From the NCBI RefSeq assembly GCF_009604425.1, contig NZ_WEGI01000004.1, positions 62,001 to 126,000 on the forward strand: DNA of 64,000 nucleotides. Direction: 5' to 3'. Origin of the DNA: Nocardia aurantia (GTDB taxonomy: Bacteria > Actinomycetota > Actinomycetes > Mycobacteriales > Mycobacteriaceae). Below are positions 33,633 through 42,307 of this stretch, in pieces. The stretch's first letter is position 1, and each line of letters starts with the position of its first letter. The translations under genes were made by a program, and so were the position numbers. The notes under the pieces were generated by a model. That model had not been told where the DNA came from. It did no database searches and worked only from the letters and a program-made list of their open reading frames with translations.

Positions 33633-34952
33633 TCAGCCGAGCGCTCGTGCCGGTGCCGGACGGTTGTTCTGGGGGATGTCGCGGTCCGGCGGGGTCAGCG
33701 GGAGGCGCAGCGGGGTCCAGGCGCGCTGGTAGCGATGCTTGCGGTGGCGGCGGAAAAGGGTGCGGGGGAGCACGATTCGCCTACCGGTGATGGCGCGGGC
33801 GATGGCCCGGGCATCCAGCCGGAAGTCGGGTAGGTCGCCGAGGAGCCGGAAGCCGATGAAGTACAGGCCCGGCGCCTTCGGGACGGAAGTGCCGAAGGCG
33901 TGCGGGCGCGCGTTGTGGTCGAGCACGTCGAGATGGCCGACGAGCGACTCCAGGCCCGGCCGGGCGCCGGTCGCGCACACCACGACATCGGCGGGCAGGC
34001 GGCTGCCGTCGGCGAGCAGCACCTCGGATTCGTCGAAACCCGTTACCGCGGCGACGGTTTCGATCTGTCCGCAGCGCAGTGCGGCCATCAGGCCGCGGTC
34101 GATGATGTAGCCGTGCCCGGTCTCGCGGACCGTCCTGATCAGGCCGAGTTCGGGGACGGCGAACCGGAATCGGGAGATGTCGCCGTAGTAGAAGAACCGG
34201 ATGCAGTACTGCAGGAAGGTGGTGAACGGGTCCAGGATCGGATCGGCCCAGCGCCCGAACCGTTTCACGAAGAAGGTGAACGTGGTGGGGGAGATGCCGA
34301 GTACCGCCGGCGGGGAGATGTGCGGTGGCCGCCGCACCGAGATCCACACTCGCCGTGCGCCACCGGCGGCGCATTCCAGCGCGACGTCGGCGGCGCTCTG
34401 CCCGGCGCCCACCACGAGCACGGTCCGGCCGGCGTAGGGTTTCGCGTTGCGATAGTCCCTGGCGTGCAACAACTCTCCGGTGAATTCGGACAGGCCGGGC
34501 CACTGCGGTATCGTCGGCTCGGCGTAGGCGCCGGTGGCCACCACCACCTGCGGCGCCCACAGGCATCCCGAGTCGGTGTGCAGCAGCCAGCCGCCGTCGG
34601 CGCGTTCCAATCGGCGGACGTTCACCCCGAACTCGATGTCGAGTTCCCAGCGGCGGGCGTAGCGCTCGAGGTAGAGCAGGAAGTCCGTGCGGGAGGGGAA
34701 TTGCCCGGCGCCGTTGTCGATCAGCATGCCCGGCAGTGACGACAGGACGCGGGGCGAGTTCAGGCGCAGCGAGTCGTAATGTCCGAGCCAGCTCTGGCCG
34801 ACATTGTCGCCACGTTCCAGGAGCACGGGCCGGACGCCGGCGCGGGTGAGCGCGTAGCCGGTCGCCAGCCCGGCGGGGCCCGCGCCGATGATCACCGGTC
34901 CGTCGAACCTCCGAATCCCCGTGTTCGGACCGATTTCGTTGCTGCCCAGCAT
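33633..34952 (-). CDS. Flavin-containing monooxygenase (YUCCA/FMO-like)
   Basis: 439 residues. FAD-binding GAGPAGLATGYAL near 23-35, FMO motif FTGELLHARDY (FxGxxxHxxxY), NADPH-binding VVGAGQSAADVA and a C-terminal ATGARPGLESL. This is a class B flavin monooxygenase; N- or S-oxidation or a Baeyer-Villiger-type reaction on an unknown substrate. Monocistronic, convergent with the MoxR operon and about 120 bases from the MMPL gene end. Confidence 0.9.
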   Translation of the reverse strand: MLGSNEIGPNTGIRRFDGPVIIGAGPAGLATGYALTRAGVRPVLLERGDNVGQSWLGHYDSLRLNSPRVLSSLPGMLIDNGAGQFPSRTDFLLYLERYARRWELDIEFGVNVRRLERADGGWLLHTDSGCLWAPQVVVATGAYAEPTIPQWPGLSEFTGELLHARDYRNAKPYAGRTVLVVGAGQSAADVALECAAGGARRVWISVRRPPHISPPAVLGISPTTFTFFVKRFGRWADPILDPFTTFLQYCIRFFYYGDISRFRFAVPELGLIRTVRETGHGYIIDRGLMAALRCGQIETVAAVTGFDESEVLLADGSRLPADVVVCATGARPGLESLVGHLDVLDHNARPHAFGTSVPKAPGLYFIGFRLLGDLPDFRLDARAIARAITGRRIVLPRTLFRRHRKHRYQRAWTPLRLPLTPPDRDIPQNNRPAPARALG

Positions 34953-35069
34953 GTTCGCTCTCCCTGCCCCAAGGCCCGCCCCATGGTTCGAGGCGGGCGT
35001 CGGGGTCCCACTATGGTGGGCGCGCCTGATGTCCGGCTGACACCGGTTATCGGCCGGACGGTGGCAACG

Positions 35070-37328
35070 TCAGACCGAAATGTCCGTGCGCGGAGCCGGT
35101 TCCACCTCGGCGACGGTCTCGTGTTCGGTCTCGGTGAAGCCCCGCCGGGCGTGCCAGCGGGCCAGTGGACCGGGCGCCCACCAGTTGGCGCGGCCGAGCA
35201 GCCGCATGAAGGCGGGAACCAGCAAGGGGCGCACCAGGAATGCGTCCAGCACGACGGTCAGCGCCAGGCCGACGCCGAGGGCGCGCATGAACGACACCTG
35301 CGCGGTGGTGATGGAGAGGAAGACGATCGCCATCACCGTGGCGGCCGCGGTGACGATCCGGCCGGTGCGGGCCAGGCCGAGGGCCACCGCGCGCTGGTTG
35401 TCCGCCGCGGTGCCGCCGGAGCGCAGCCACTCCTCGCGCATCCGGGAGAGCACGAAAACCTCGTAGTCCATGGACAATCCGTACGCGAGGCAGACCAGCA
35501 GCGGCGGCATCGTGTAGTTGTACGAACCGGTCGCGACCGTACCGAGGCCGCCGAGGTGCCCGTCCTGGAAGATCCAGGTCATCACGCCGAAGGCGGCCGT
35601 CAGCGACAGCATGTTCATGATCAGCGCCTTGATCGGCAGCACCACGCTGCCGGTCATCAGGAAGATCAGCACCAGCGTGGAGATCGCGATCAGCGCCAGC
35701 ATCCACGGCAACCGCTCGACGATGCCGTGCACGTCGTCGCGTTCGCGCTGGGCCAGGCCCGTGAACAGCGCGGGCGCGGGCGTGGGTACCTCCTTCAGCG
35801 TGGCGAGCTGATCCTGCCCGGCCGGCGACAGCGGATCCGCGTCGGTGGTGACGGCCAGGTAGGCGGCGTCGCCCTTCTGCGCGGAGTCGACGGTGACGAT
35901 GCTGATGAGCTCGCCGTGGGCGTAGACCCCGCCGGGTGCGGAAACGGTGTTGACGCCGGGGATCTTGGACAGCTGGATGGCGTATCTGCTCAGCGCGGGC
36001 GAAGACGATGCGCCGCTGGGCATCACGATGTGCACCACGCCCAGCTCACCCTCGGAGAACTGGCCGCGCAGGATCTCGCCGACCTGCCGCGCCGACGAGG
36101 AGGTGGGCAGCACGCGGTCGTCCGGATAGCCCATCCGGGTGCCCAGCAGCGGCGATCCGAGCAGCAGGAACAGCGCGCCCAGCACGACGATCACCGGCAC
36201 CGCCCGGCGCATCGCGAACGTGGCGGTGCGATACCAGAAGGTCTGCTCCGGCGCCTTCGGCACCGGTTCCGGCCGGCGCAGCAGCCGCCGGATCGGCTTG
36301 CGGATATCGCCCGCGTCGAGCTTGTCGCCGAGCAGCACGATCAGGGTCGGCGCCACGAGCAGCGAGCCGAGCAGCGAGAATCCGACCCCCGCGAGACCCG
36401 CGTAGGCCAGTGAGCGCAGGAAGTAGATCGGGAAGGCGAACATGGTCGCGGCCGTGACCACCACGGTGAGCGCGGAGTAGATGACCGTGCGGCCCGCCGT
36501 GTTCATGGTGCGGATCAGCGCCCGGTCCCGCGGTTCGCCCGCGGCGACCTCCTCGCGGTAGCGGTTGATGATGAACAGCGTGTAGTCGACCGCCAGCGCG
36601 AGGCACAGTGCGGTCGCCAGATTCAGCGCGAAAACCGCGACATCGGTGAAGGCGAACAGCGTGCGCAGCGCGGCGGTGGTGGCCGCGATCGCGAAGCCCG
36701 CCACGGCCAGCGGCAGGATCGCGGCGATCACGCTGCCGAAGATCCAGACCAGGGCGAGGAAGGTGAACGGCGCGGCGACCAGCTCCAGTGTCACGAGGTC
36801 GACCCGGGACTGCCGGTTCAGCTCGTACTGGGAGATGGCCTCGCCGCCGGCGTGCACGGTGACCCCGTCGCGGTCGCCGGCCAGTTCGGCGGACATGTCG
36901 TGCGCGCGCTGTGGTGCGTCCCGGTCGTTGCCGGATACCTGCGCCACCACCAGGGCCGTGGTGTGGTCGCGGCCGACGAGCGCGCCGGCGAACCGCGGCG
37001 GCGTCGCCCAGTACGAAATGATCTGCCGCGCATAGGGACTGCGATGCAGTCCGGCGACGACGTCCGCGCCGCGGGCCTTCGCGGCATCGCTGTCGACGCC
37101 CGCCGGATCGGTCACCGTCATGATCAGCGTGAAACCGCCGGTGTCGAACTTGTCGGCGAGAATTTGCTCGGCCTGCGTGAATTCGGTGCCGGGGACGTCG
37201 TAACCGCCGGCGAGCAGTTTCGTGGTGACCGGCAATCCGAACGCCGCGGCCGCCACGAACAACGCCAAAACCACACCGGCGACGCGGCGGGGGGACCGCA
37301 GGGCTAGCTCGGCCATTTTGGTCAGCAT
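35070..37328 (-). CDS. MMPL family RND transporter
   Basis: 752 residues from ATG 37328 behind AAGGGGA. The topology is helix, large extracytoplasmic loop, five or six helices, repeated twice. Family landmarks: FALNLATALCLALAVDYTLFIINRYREE in the first half and PLLVCLAYGLSMDYEVFVLSRMREEWLRSG in the second, carrying the conserved Asp-Tyr pairs of proton relay. MmpL proteins export lipids or siderophores across the membrane in mycolata. Divergent from a TetR gene with a dyad between, so probably repressed by it. Confidence 0.94.
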   Translation of the reverse strand: MLTKMAELALRSPRRVAGVVLALFVAAAAFGLPVTTKLLAGGYDVPGTEFTQAEQILADKFDTGGFTLIMTVTDPAGVDSDAAKARGADVVAGLHRSPYARQIISYWATPPRFAGALVGRDHTTALVVAQVSGNDRDAPQRAHDMSAELAGDRDGVTVHAGGEAISQYELNRQSRVDLVTLELVAAPFTFLALVWIFGSVIAAILPLAVAGFAIAATTAALRTLFAFTDVAVFALNLATALCLALAVDYTLFIINRYREEVAAGEPRDRALIRTMNTAGRTVIYSALTVVVTAATMFAFPIYFLRSLAYAGLAGVGFSLLGSLLVAPTLIVLLGDKLDAGDIRKPIRRLLRRPEPVPKAPEQTFWYRTATFAMRRAVPVIVVLGALFLLLGSPLLGTRMGYPDDRVLPTSSSARQVGEILRGQFSEGELGVVHIVMPSGASSSPALSRYAIQLSKIPGVNTVSAPGGVYAHGELISIVTVDSAQKGDAAYLAVTTDADPLSPAGQDQLATLKEVPTPAPALFTGLAQRERDDVHGIVERLPWMLALIAISTLVLIFLMTGSVVLPIKALIMNMLSLTAAFGVMTWIFQDGHLGGLGTVATGSYNYTMPPLLVCLAYGLSMDYEVFVLSRMREEWLRSGGTAADNQRAVALGLARTGRIVTAAATVMAIVFLSITTAQVSFMRALGVGLALTVVLDAFLVRPLLVPAFMRLLGRANWWAPGPLARWHARRGFTETEHETVAEVEPAPRTDISV

Positions 37329-37411
37329 GGTATTTCCCCTTCTGCTGCACGGTCGACGTGGATGTCGCACCCGCCCGCATCCGCGCGCGGATACATGATC
37401 GGCGCAGAACT

Positions 37412-37426
37412 CATACGCCAAGTATG
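37412..37426. promoter_or_regulatory. CATAC-N5-GTATG dyad between MMPL and TetR genes
   Basis: Arms CATAC and GTATG around GCCAA, 84-98 bases upstream of the MMPL start and 51-65 upstream of the TetR start. A weaker TAC-N5-GTA dyad (37433-37443) is centred 19 bases further. Same geometry as 27447-27463 and 38678-38712. Confidence 0.65.
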
Positions 37427-37476
37427 TAATGTTACTTACCGTAGGTCAATGCTCGACTGATGGGTATGCTTGACCT

Positions 37477-38085
37477 GTGTCGAACGTCAAGAGTCGTCGG
37501 GAGCTCTACTCCGAGGCCACCCGGGAAGCCCTGCTCGACGAGGCCACCCGGTTGTTTGCCGAGAAGGGTTTCGCCGACACGTCGCTCGACGAGATCGCGA
37601 CCGCCAGCCTGCTGACCCGTGGTGCCGTCTATCACCATTTTGCGAGCAAGAAGGCGCTTTTCGAGGCGGTCCTGGATCGGCTGGGTACCGCGGTGGTGCA
37701 GCGCGTCACCGCCGTGGCGGCGCAATTCCAGGAACCGGTGGTGGCCGCCACGGCCGCGCTCGACGCATTTCTCACCGAATCGTGTGATCCGGTGTACGGC
37801 AAACTGGTCTGGCAGGAAGGTCCGCTGGCGCTGGGCTGGGAGGGCTGGCGCCGGTGCGAGCACGAACATTCCTATGCTCTGGTCGAGGCGTTCGTGCTCG
37901 CGTTGATGAACAACGGATACCTCGAGCGAAAAGCCGAGACGACGACGATCCGATTGTTCTACGAAATGATCGGTGGCGCCGGGCTGGCGATCGCGGAGGC
38001 GGATTCGGCCGACAAGGAACGGGTCCGCTCGGAATGTTCGGACGTGATGCTCCGATTGCTGGCCGGATTGCGCCGGGCGGAATGA
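37477..38085 (+). CDS. TetR family repressor divergent from the MMPL gene
   Basis: 202 residues from GTG 37477. Helix-turn-helix about 15-60 (LFAEKGFADTSLDEIATASLLTRGAVYHHFASKKALFEAVLD), ligand domain with LTESCDPVYGKLVWQEGPLALGWEGWRRCEHEHSYALVEAF. The dyad in the divergent promoter suggests control of itself and the MMPL gene. Because the dyad also occurs before the YrbE operon and the lipoprotein gene, it may control those too. Confidence 0.92.
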   Translation: MSNVKSRRELYSEATREALLDEATRLFAEKGFADTSLDEIATASLLTRGAVYHHFASKKALFEAVLDRLGTAVVQRVTAVAAQFQEPVVAATAALDAFLTESCDPVYGKLVWQEGPLALGWEGWRRCEHEHSYALVEAFVLALMNNGYLERKAETTTIRLFYEMIGGAGLAIAEADSADKERVRSECSDVMLRLLAGLRRAE

Positions 38086-38120
38086 CCGGCGCGCCGGAAT
38101 AATCCCGGTTGCCCGCGAAA

Positions 38121-38639
38121 TCAAGAGCAGATCGAGGAACTCTGCCCCAGGGTGGTCACGATTCCGCAGGCCCACGTCTTGTCCAATTTCCATGTGCCCT
38201 GATCGGCGACCAGCGGGACCTGGCCCGGATTGGGCTGCCCGTTGAGGGTGAGCACGGCGTCGGCGGTGGCCGTGCCGTCGCAGTGGTCGGTGACGTTGTT
38301 GATGTTCACCGAGAGGTCGGCCTGCTTCAGTGCCGCGGTCATGCGGTTGAAGATGTCGGGATCGGCCTCGGTGCCCTGGACCAGCTCGACCTTCTGCGCG
38401 GCGGGGACGTTCGGGTCCAGGCCGCGCCGCAACAGCGCGTTGAGCTGGTCGAGTGTGGGCGTGGCCGGATATTTCGCCGAGGCCGGACAGGTGCCCGGCG
38501 CGGCCGCGGCCGCGGCAGTCGAGGACGCGGTGGCGGTGGTCTGCTCGGGGGAGTCGGAGCAGCCGGCCAGCAGGGCGGCCAGCGCGACGGCGGCGATCGA
38601 GATGCCCCGGGCGCTGTGGCTGAGGTGAGGACGCTTCAC
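38121..38639 (-). CDS. Mtb12-like secreted lipoprotein
   Basis: 172 residues from GTG 38639 behind GGAAGGA. Lipoprotein signal ending LLAGC (cysteine at 27), Ala/Thr-rich linker, then a compact domain resembling the low-molecular-weight antigen Mtb12 (TPTLDQLNALLRRGLDPNVPAAQKVELVQG, INNVTDHCDGTATADAVLTLNGQP, VADQGTWKLDKTWACGIV). Family function unknown. Two ATAC-N5-GTAT dyads lie 39-73 bases upstream of its start, so expression is probably linked to the MMPL and YrbE genes. Confidence 0.8.
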   Translation of the reverse strand: MKRPHLSHSARGISIAAVALAALLAGCSDSPEQTTATASSTAAAAAAPGTCPASAKYPATPTLDQLNALLRRGLDPNVPAAQKVELVQGTEADPDIFNRMTAALKQADLSVNINNVTDHCDGTATADAVLTLNGQPNPGQVPLVADQGTWKLDKTWACGIVTTLGQSSSICS

Positions 38640-38677
38640 GGATGCACATTCCTTCCGAACCTACGGCGTGTGCTGAT

Positions 38678-38712
38678 TGATACTCTTGGTATCACACATA
38701 CTCTACGTATGT
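38678..38712. promoter_or_regulatory. Two adjacent ATAC-N5-GTAT dyads upstream of the lipoprotein gene
   Basis: TGATAC/GTATCA with TCTTG spacer (38678-38694) and ACATAC/GTATGT with TCTAC spacer (38696-38712), centres 18 bases apart. The second overlaps the 3' end of the SRPBCC coding sequence. Paired dyads suggest two repressor dimers. Confidence 0.65.
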
Positions 38713-39138
38713 AAACAACAGGCGTTGCACCGCGACCTCGATACCGCGTCGCAGGACGGGCACGGCCACCTGCTCGAGCAGGCCCGCGAGGGTGGAGGTA
38801 CCGAAATCGAAGGTCGCCTCGAACCGGACCTCGCAGCCGTCGCCGTCGGGCTCGACTCGCCACGAACCGCGGAACACGTCGAAGTCACCGGAGATCTGCT
38901 CGAAAACGACTGTGCGACGATGGGACTGGCAGTAGTCGACCTGGGTCCAGGTCATCACCCCGTCGGGAAAGTGCGCCTCCCAATCGCTCTCCGCCGGCAG
39001 GTCGGCACCGGCCCGGCGCACGCGCAACGGCCGGACGTCGTCGGCGACCTCGGTGAACCGCTCGAAGCGGCTGATCGTGTCGTACGCGGTGTCCGCGTCG
39101 ACGTGCGCGGCGCGCACACTCAGTTGCAGGCTTCGCAT
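38692..39138 (-). CDS. SRPBCC (polyketide cyclase-like) protein
   Basis: 148 residues. START-like helix-grip fold: LQLSVRAAHVDADTAYDTISRFERFTEVADDV, ESDWEAHFPDG, FEQISGDFDVFRGSWRVEP, CEVRFEATFDFGTSTLAGLLEQVAVPVL. Obviously paralogous to the 41800-42300 protein (shared SDWE.HF, FEQ..GDF..F.G.W.VEP, GC.VRFE.TFDFG). Such proteins bind hydrophobic ligands and some act as aromatases/cyclases. Its stop lies among the dyads in front of the lipoprotein gene. Confidence 0.85.
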   Translation of the reverse strand: MRSLQLSVRAAHVDADTAYDTISRFERFTEVADDVRPLRVRRAGADLPAESDWEAHFPDGVMTWTQVDYCQSHRRTVVFEQISGDFDVFRGSWRVEPDGDGCEVRFEATFDFGTSTLAGLLEQVAVPVLRRGIEVAVQRLLFTYVEYV

Positions 39139-39301
39139 GCTCCCCTCCGGATCCTCGACGGTACTGTGCGCCCGGGGCGCTGATGCCGCCCTGAAATCCG
39201 GCCCGGCGCAGCGTCGGTCGTGGCTCAGGACCCCTTCCTAGGCTGGGTGCGCCCATCATCGGCTGTTGTCCGAGCCATCGATCACCGGCAGAGGAGTCCG
39301 T

Positions 39302-39769
39302 ATGTCCGAGGTCAGTTTCGTCGTATCCTGTGACGCGCCACTGGAGGTCGCGTTCGCCTACGTCTCCGATTACCGCCACGTGCCGGACTATTTCGCCGGG
39401 ATCACCAGCTATGTGCCCTCGGGCGCGCAGACGACCGGCGTCGGCGCCTCCTTCGACGCCGAGATGTCCATCGGCCCGACGTCGATGAGTTCCGTTGTGG
39501 CAGCGGAGGAATGGGAGGACAACCGGCGTCTGGTGTTCTCCTCCACCGGTGGGGTGCGCAACATCACCACCTACGACTTCACGGCGGTCGACGAGACGCA
39601 CAGCCGCATCGACTTCCGCTTCGAGTTCAGACTGCCGGGCGGGCTCGCGGGTCGCGCGCTGGCCCAGGCGCTGGAGCCGCTGGTCTCGCCGGCCGCGCAG
39701 CGCACCGCGGAAAACCTGTCCCGCAACATCGCGGAATTCGCTGCGAAGCAGGCGGTTCCGGGCAACTGA
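39302..39769 (+). CDS. SRPBCC family protein
   Basis: 155 residues from ATG 39302 with GAGGAG seven bases upstream. Ligand-binding fold: VSFVVSCDAPLEVAFAYVSDYRHVPDYFAGITSYVP, NRRLVFSSTGGVRNITTYDFTAVDETHSRIDFRFEF, C-terminal helix LVSPAAQRTAENLSRNIAEF. Less similar to the two minus-strand SRPBCC proteins than they are to each other. Divergent from the 38692 gene across 163 bases. Confidence 0.85.
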   Translation: MSEVSFVVSCDAPLEVAFAYVSDYRHVPDYFAGITSYVPSGAQTTGVGASFDAEMSIGPTSMSSVVAAEEWEDNRRLVFSSTGGVRNITTYDFTAVDETHSRIDFRFEFRLPGGLAGRALAQALEPLVSPAAQRTAENLSRNIAEFAAKQAVPGN

Positions 39770-39779
39770 TCGGACGCCC

Positions 39780-39814
39780 ACGGCCCGCCGCGGCAAGCTG
39801 CCGCGGCGGGCCGT
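39780..39814. terminator. Strong bidirectional hairpin terminator
   Basis: Perfect 16-bp stem with a 3-base AGC loop, between the convergent SRPBCC gene and the PrpD-like gene. Confidence 0.87.
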
Positions 39815-39825
39815 CGCGTATCCGG

Positions 39826-41325
39826 TTACAGGTCGGCGAGCGCCGCGCGCAACACCCGGGCGGTCTCGGCCGGGCCCAGGGTGTCGATGCGCTCCAGATC
39901 CGCGAGCACCCCGGGCCGGCCGCCGGCGCCGAGGAATTTGCGGCGCACGATCGCCGGATGATCGCGGCGGGTGTCCGGCCCGTTCATCCCGATCGCCACC
40001 GGGCAGTCCTCGGAAACGCTGGTGCCGTCGCTGAATTCGAGTTCGACGCGCGCGCCGATCGCCATCGTGGCGTGCTCGAAGGTGTCCTCCGGCGGGCCCA
40101 GTTCGGCCAGGCGACCGGCGATGTCGTCGCCCGCCCAGGCCATCAGCTCCGGCCAGGCGGCCGCGGCCGGTCCGGCCTGCCGCAGCGCCTGCCCCAGCGG
40201 GGACGTGGCGCGGACCATCCGCTCCGACAGGGCCATGTCGTGGACGATCTCCACCCGCGCCGCCAAGTCCCAGCGGGCCGGATCCGCCAGCGCGGCCGGG
40301 GTGAAATCCGTTGCGCCGAGCGCACCCTCGCGCAGCAGCGTGGCGATCCCGTATCCGGTGCAGAACGTCGCCGCGGTCACCGGCGTCAGTGGCCCGCGGA
40401 CGTGGCCGCTCACCTTGTGGTCGAGCAGCCAGGTCAGCAGCGAGGCGTGCACGGCGATCCGGCGGACGGCGGCCGCCTCGATCGGGCCGTGCTGCCGGTA
40501 CATCCGCTGCGCGCAATCGTAGGCCGCCTGCGAGTAGGCGCTGCCCGGGAACCGTTTGAACGTGAGAGTGTCGGTGTGCCAGCGGGTTCCGAGCCCGGAG
40601 AGCATCCCGCCGGGGATGCGCACGCCGGAGAGCCGGGCCAGCAGGCCGTCGTCCCCGCCGAGTACGTCGGCGGTGCCGGTGATCCCGGCGCGAGCCGCGT
40701 CGCAGGCGTCCAGGGCCTGGCGCACCGGCATCGTGGCGGTGAGCATCTTGAGGTCGCTGTCGAGTACCGCGCCGGACACCGGGGTGGAATGCAGTCCCAG
40801 TGCCAGTCCCAGCGCCGAAACCCATTCCGCGGCACCGGCTTCGCGGGCTCGCAACAAGGCGGCGGCCGCCCCCATCTGGTGGCAGTGCGCGGCGGTCTGC
40901 GCCCGGAAGAACGGCCCGAGGATGGTCGCCGAGGTGAGCCGGGCCGCGCATTCGTTACCGGCCACGACGGCGGTCAGCAGGTCCGCCCCGGACAGGTCCA
41001 GATCGGCGGCGTAGGCGATCGGCACATCGACCGTCGAGACCGACAGATGGCCCACACAGGAGACATCGTCGAAGTCCAGGCAGTTCGCGAGACCGGCCAG
41101 CACGGCGGCGGATTGCTTCGCGTCGACCTCCAGCGGCCGCCCGAGCGCGGCGACCAGCCGGCGGCCGAGCGGATGCGACCAGCCCGCCCGCACCGCGGCC
41201 AGCGTCGAGATCAGCTGGCTGCGGGCGAAGGCCGCGGTCGCCGCCGGGATGTCCGGGAAGCGCAGTGCCGCCGCCCATTCCGCGAGGGCGGCGGTCACGG
41301 CGACATCCTGCTCCACGGCGGTCAC
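39826..41325 (-). CDS. MmgE/PrpD family protein
   Basis: 499 residues from GTG 41325, overlapping the preceding stop by four bases. MmgE/PrpD fold: all-helical part with VLAGLANCLDFDDV..GHLSVSTVDVPIAYA, NECAARLT, AHCHQMGAAAALLRA, and lid segment FKRFPGSAYSQAAYDCAQRM. The family includes 2-methylcitrate dehydratase, cis-aconitate decarboxylase and iminodisuccinate epimerase, so a dehydratase, decarboxylase or epimerase role is open. Last gene of the six-gene minus-strand operon. Confidence 0.88.
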   Translation of the reverse strand: MTAVEQDVAVTAALAEWAAALRFPDIPAATAAFARSQLISTLAAVRAGWSHPLGRRLVAALGRPLEVDAKQSAAVLAGLANCLDFDDVSCVGHLSVSTVDVPIAYAADLDLSGADLLTAVVAGNECAARLTSATILGPFFRAQTAAHCHQMGAAAALLRAREAGAAEWVSALGLALGLHSTPVSGAVLDSDLKMLTATMPVRQALDACDAARAGITGTADVLGGDDGLLARLSGVRIPGGMLSGLGTRWHTDTLTFKRFPGSAYSQAAYDCAQRMYRQHGPIEAAAVRRIAVHASLLTWLLDHKVSGHVRGPLTPVTAATFCTGYGIATLLREGALGATDFTPAALADPARWDLAARVEIVHDMALSERMVRATSPLGQALRQAGPAAAAWPELMAWAGDDIAGRLAELGPPEDTFEHATMAIGARVELEFSDGTSVSEDCPVAIGMNGPDTRRDHPAIVRRKFLGAGGRPGVLADLERIDTLGPAETARVLRAALADL

Positions 41326-41798
41326 CGCAGTGCCGCCGCGGGTGCGCGGTCCTGGCCGGATTCACGCAGCCGGCGCTGGAATTCGATCCAGGCCGGGGTC
41401 GCCTTGGGCTCGAACGGCACGGTGAACGGCTTCAGGAAATTCCCGAACAGCGCTCGGTCACCGCACAGATGGATGGGGACGACCAGCATGGCCCAGCCCC
41501 AGCCGAACAGGAGGATCCAGACGCCGAGCACCGCGGCCTGGGTGACCAGGCTGTGCATGGTGTTGTAGAGGACGTAGTAGACCCGGGAAATCTCGCGCCC
41601 GCCGGCGCGGCGATACGCCACCGCACCGGGCAGATAACCGATCACGTCGATGTACACGAACAGCAGCACCGCCGTCGGCCAGTACACCGAGCGGATGTGG
41701 ATGAGCCCGAGCACCAGGCAGATCACCAGTGCGACAGCGTATTCCAGCCGGATCAGGCGATAGGTGGCGACGCTGTCCCAGCGATTGACATGGTCCAT
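41322..41798 (-). CDS. Integral membrane protein of the aminotransferase/ALDH operon
   Basis: 158 residues, four hydrophobic segments (YAVALVICLVLGLIHI, WPTAVLLFVYIDVIGYLPG, HSLVTQAAVLGVWILLFGWGWAMLVVPIHL). Conserved-looking polar residues are YNTMHS and HLCGDRALFGN. Family not recognised. Starts one base after the SRPBCC stop and overlaps the PrpD-like gene, so it is part of the same pathway; an enzyme of the membrane or a product transporter are both possible. Confidence 0.75.
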   Translation of the reverse strand: MDHVNRWDSVATYRLIRLEYAVALVICLVLGLIHIRSVYWPTAVLLFVYIDVIGYLPGAVAYRRAGGREISRVYYVLYNTMHSLVTQAAVLGVWILLFGWGWAMLVVPIHLCGDRALFGNFLKPFTVPFEPKATPAWIEFQRRLRESGQDRAPAAALR

Positions 41799-41799
41799 C

Positions 41800-42300
41800 T
41801 CAGGCCGCCGTGGTCGCGAGCTTGGCGGCGAGCGCCGCGGACACCGCCGGATCGCCCACGACCGCGGCGTCGCCGAGCACCTGCAGCAGGGCGTAGGCGA
41901 TGCCCTCCTTGAGCACCTTGGTCGCGATCGGCTCCAGCACGCCCTCCAGGCTGGGGATGCCGAAATCGAAGGTCACCTCGAACCGGACCCGGCAACCCGC
42001 GCCGAGCGGCTCCACTTCCCAGACGCCGTGGAAGAATTCGAAATCACCGTGGGTCTGCTCGAAGGTGATCCGCAGCATATCCGGTTCGAACGTGTCCACC
42101 TCGGACCAGCGCAGCGGGCCGTTGCGGAAATGGACCTCCCAATCGCTGCGCAGGGCGCCGGGGTGATCGTCGTCGGAAGACACCGTGATGGAACGGACGT
42201 CGTCGACCAGCTCCGGGTAGCGCTCGAATTTTCCGATCCGCAGATATGCCTCGGCCGCGTCGCAGGCGGTGGACTCGATGGTCAGAACCACATTCCGCAT
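41800..42300 (-). CDS. SRPBCC (polyketide cyclase-like) protein within the operon
   Basis: 166 residues, paralogue of the 38692-39138 protein with a C-terminal extension of about 20 residues (VVGDPAVSAALAAKLATTAA). Core: AYLRIGKFERYPELVDDVRSITV, SDWEVHFRNGPLRWSEVD, FEQTHGDFEFFHGVWEVEP, VRFEVTFDFGIPSLEGVLEPI. Located between the aminotransferase (7 bases) and the membrane protein (1 base). Might bind or cyclise a hydrophobic pathway intermediate. Confidence 0.87.
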   Translation of the reverse strand: MRNVVLTIESTACDAAEAYLRIGKFERYPELVDDVRSITVSSDDDHPGALRSDWEVHFRNGPLRWSEVDTFEPDMLRITFEQTHGDFEFFHGVWEVEPLGAGCRVRFEVTFDFGIPSLEGVLEPIATKVLKEGIAYALLQVLGDAAVVGDPAVSAALAAKLATTAA

Positions 42301-42307
42301 GATGGTT

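Noticed and set aside
38700..39138. Plus-strand ORF 38677-39183 as a gene
   Set aside because: Antisense to a well-supported SRPBCC gene with a paralogue; no motif of its own.
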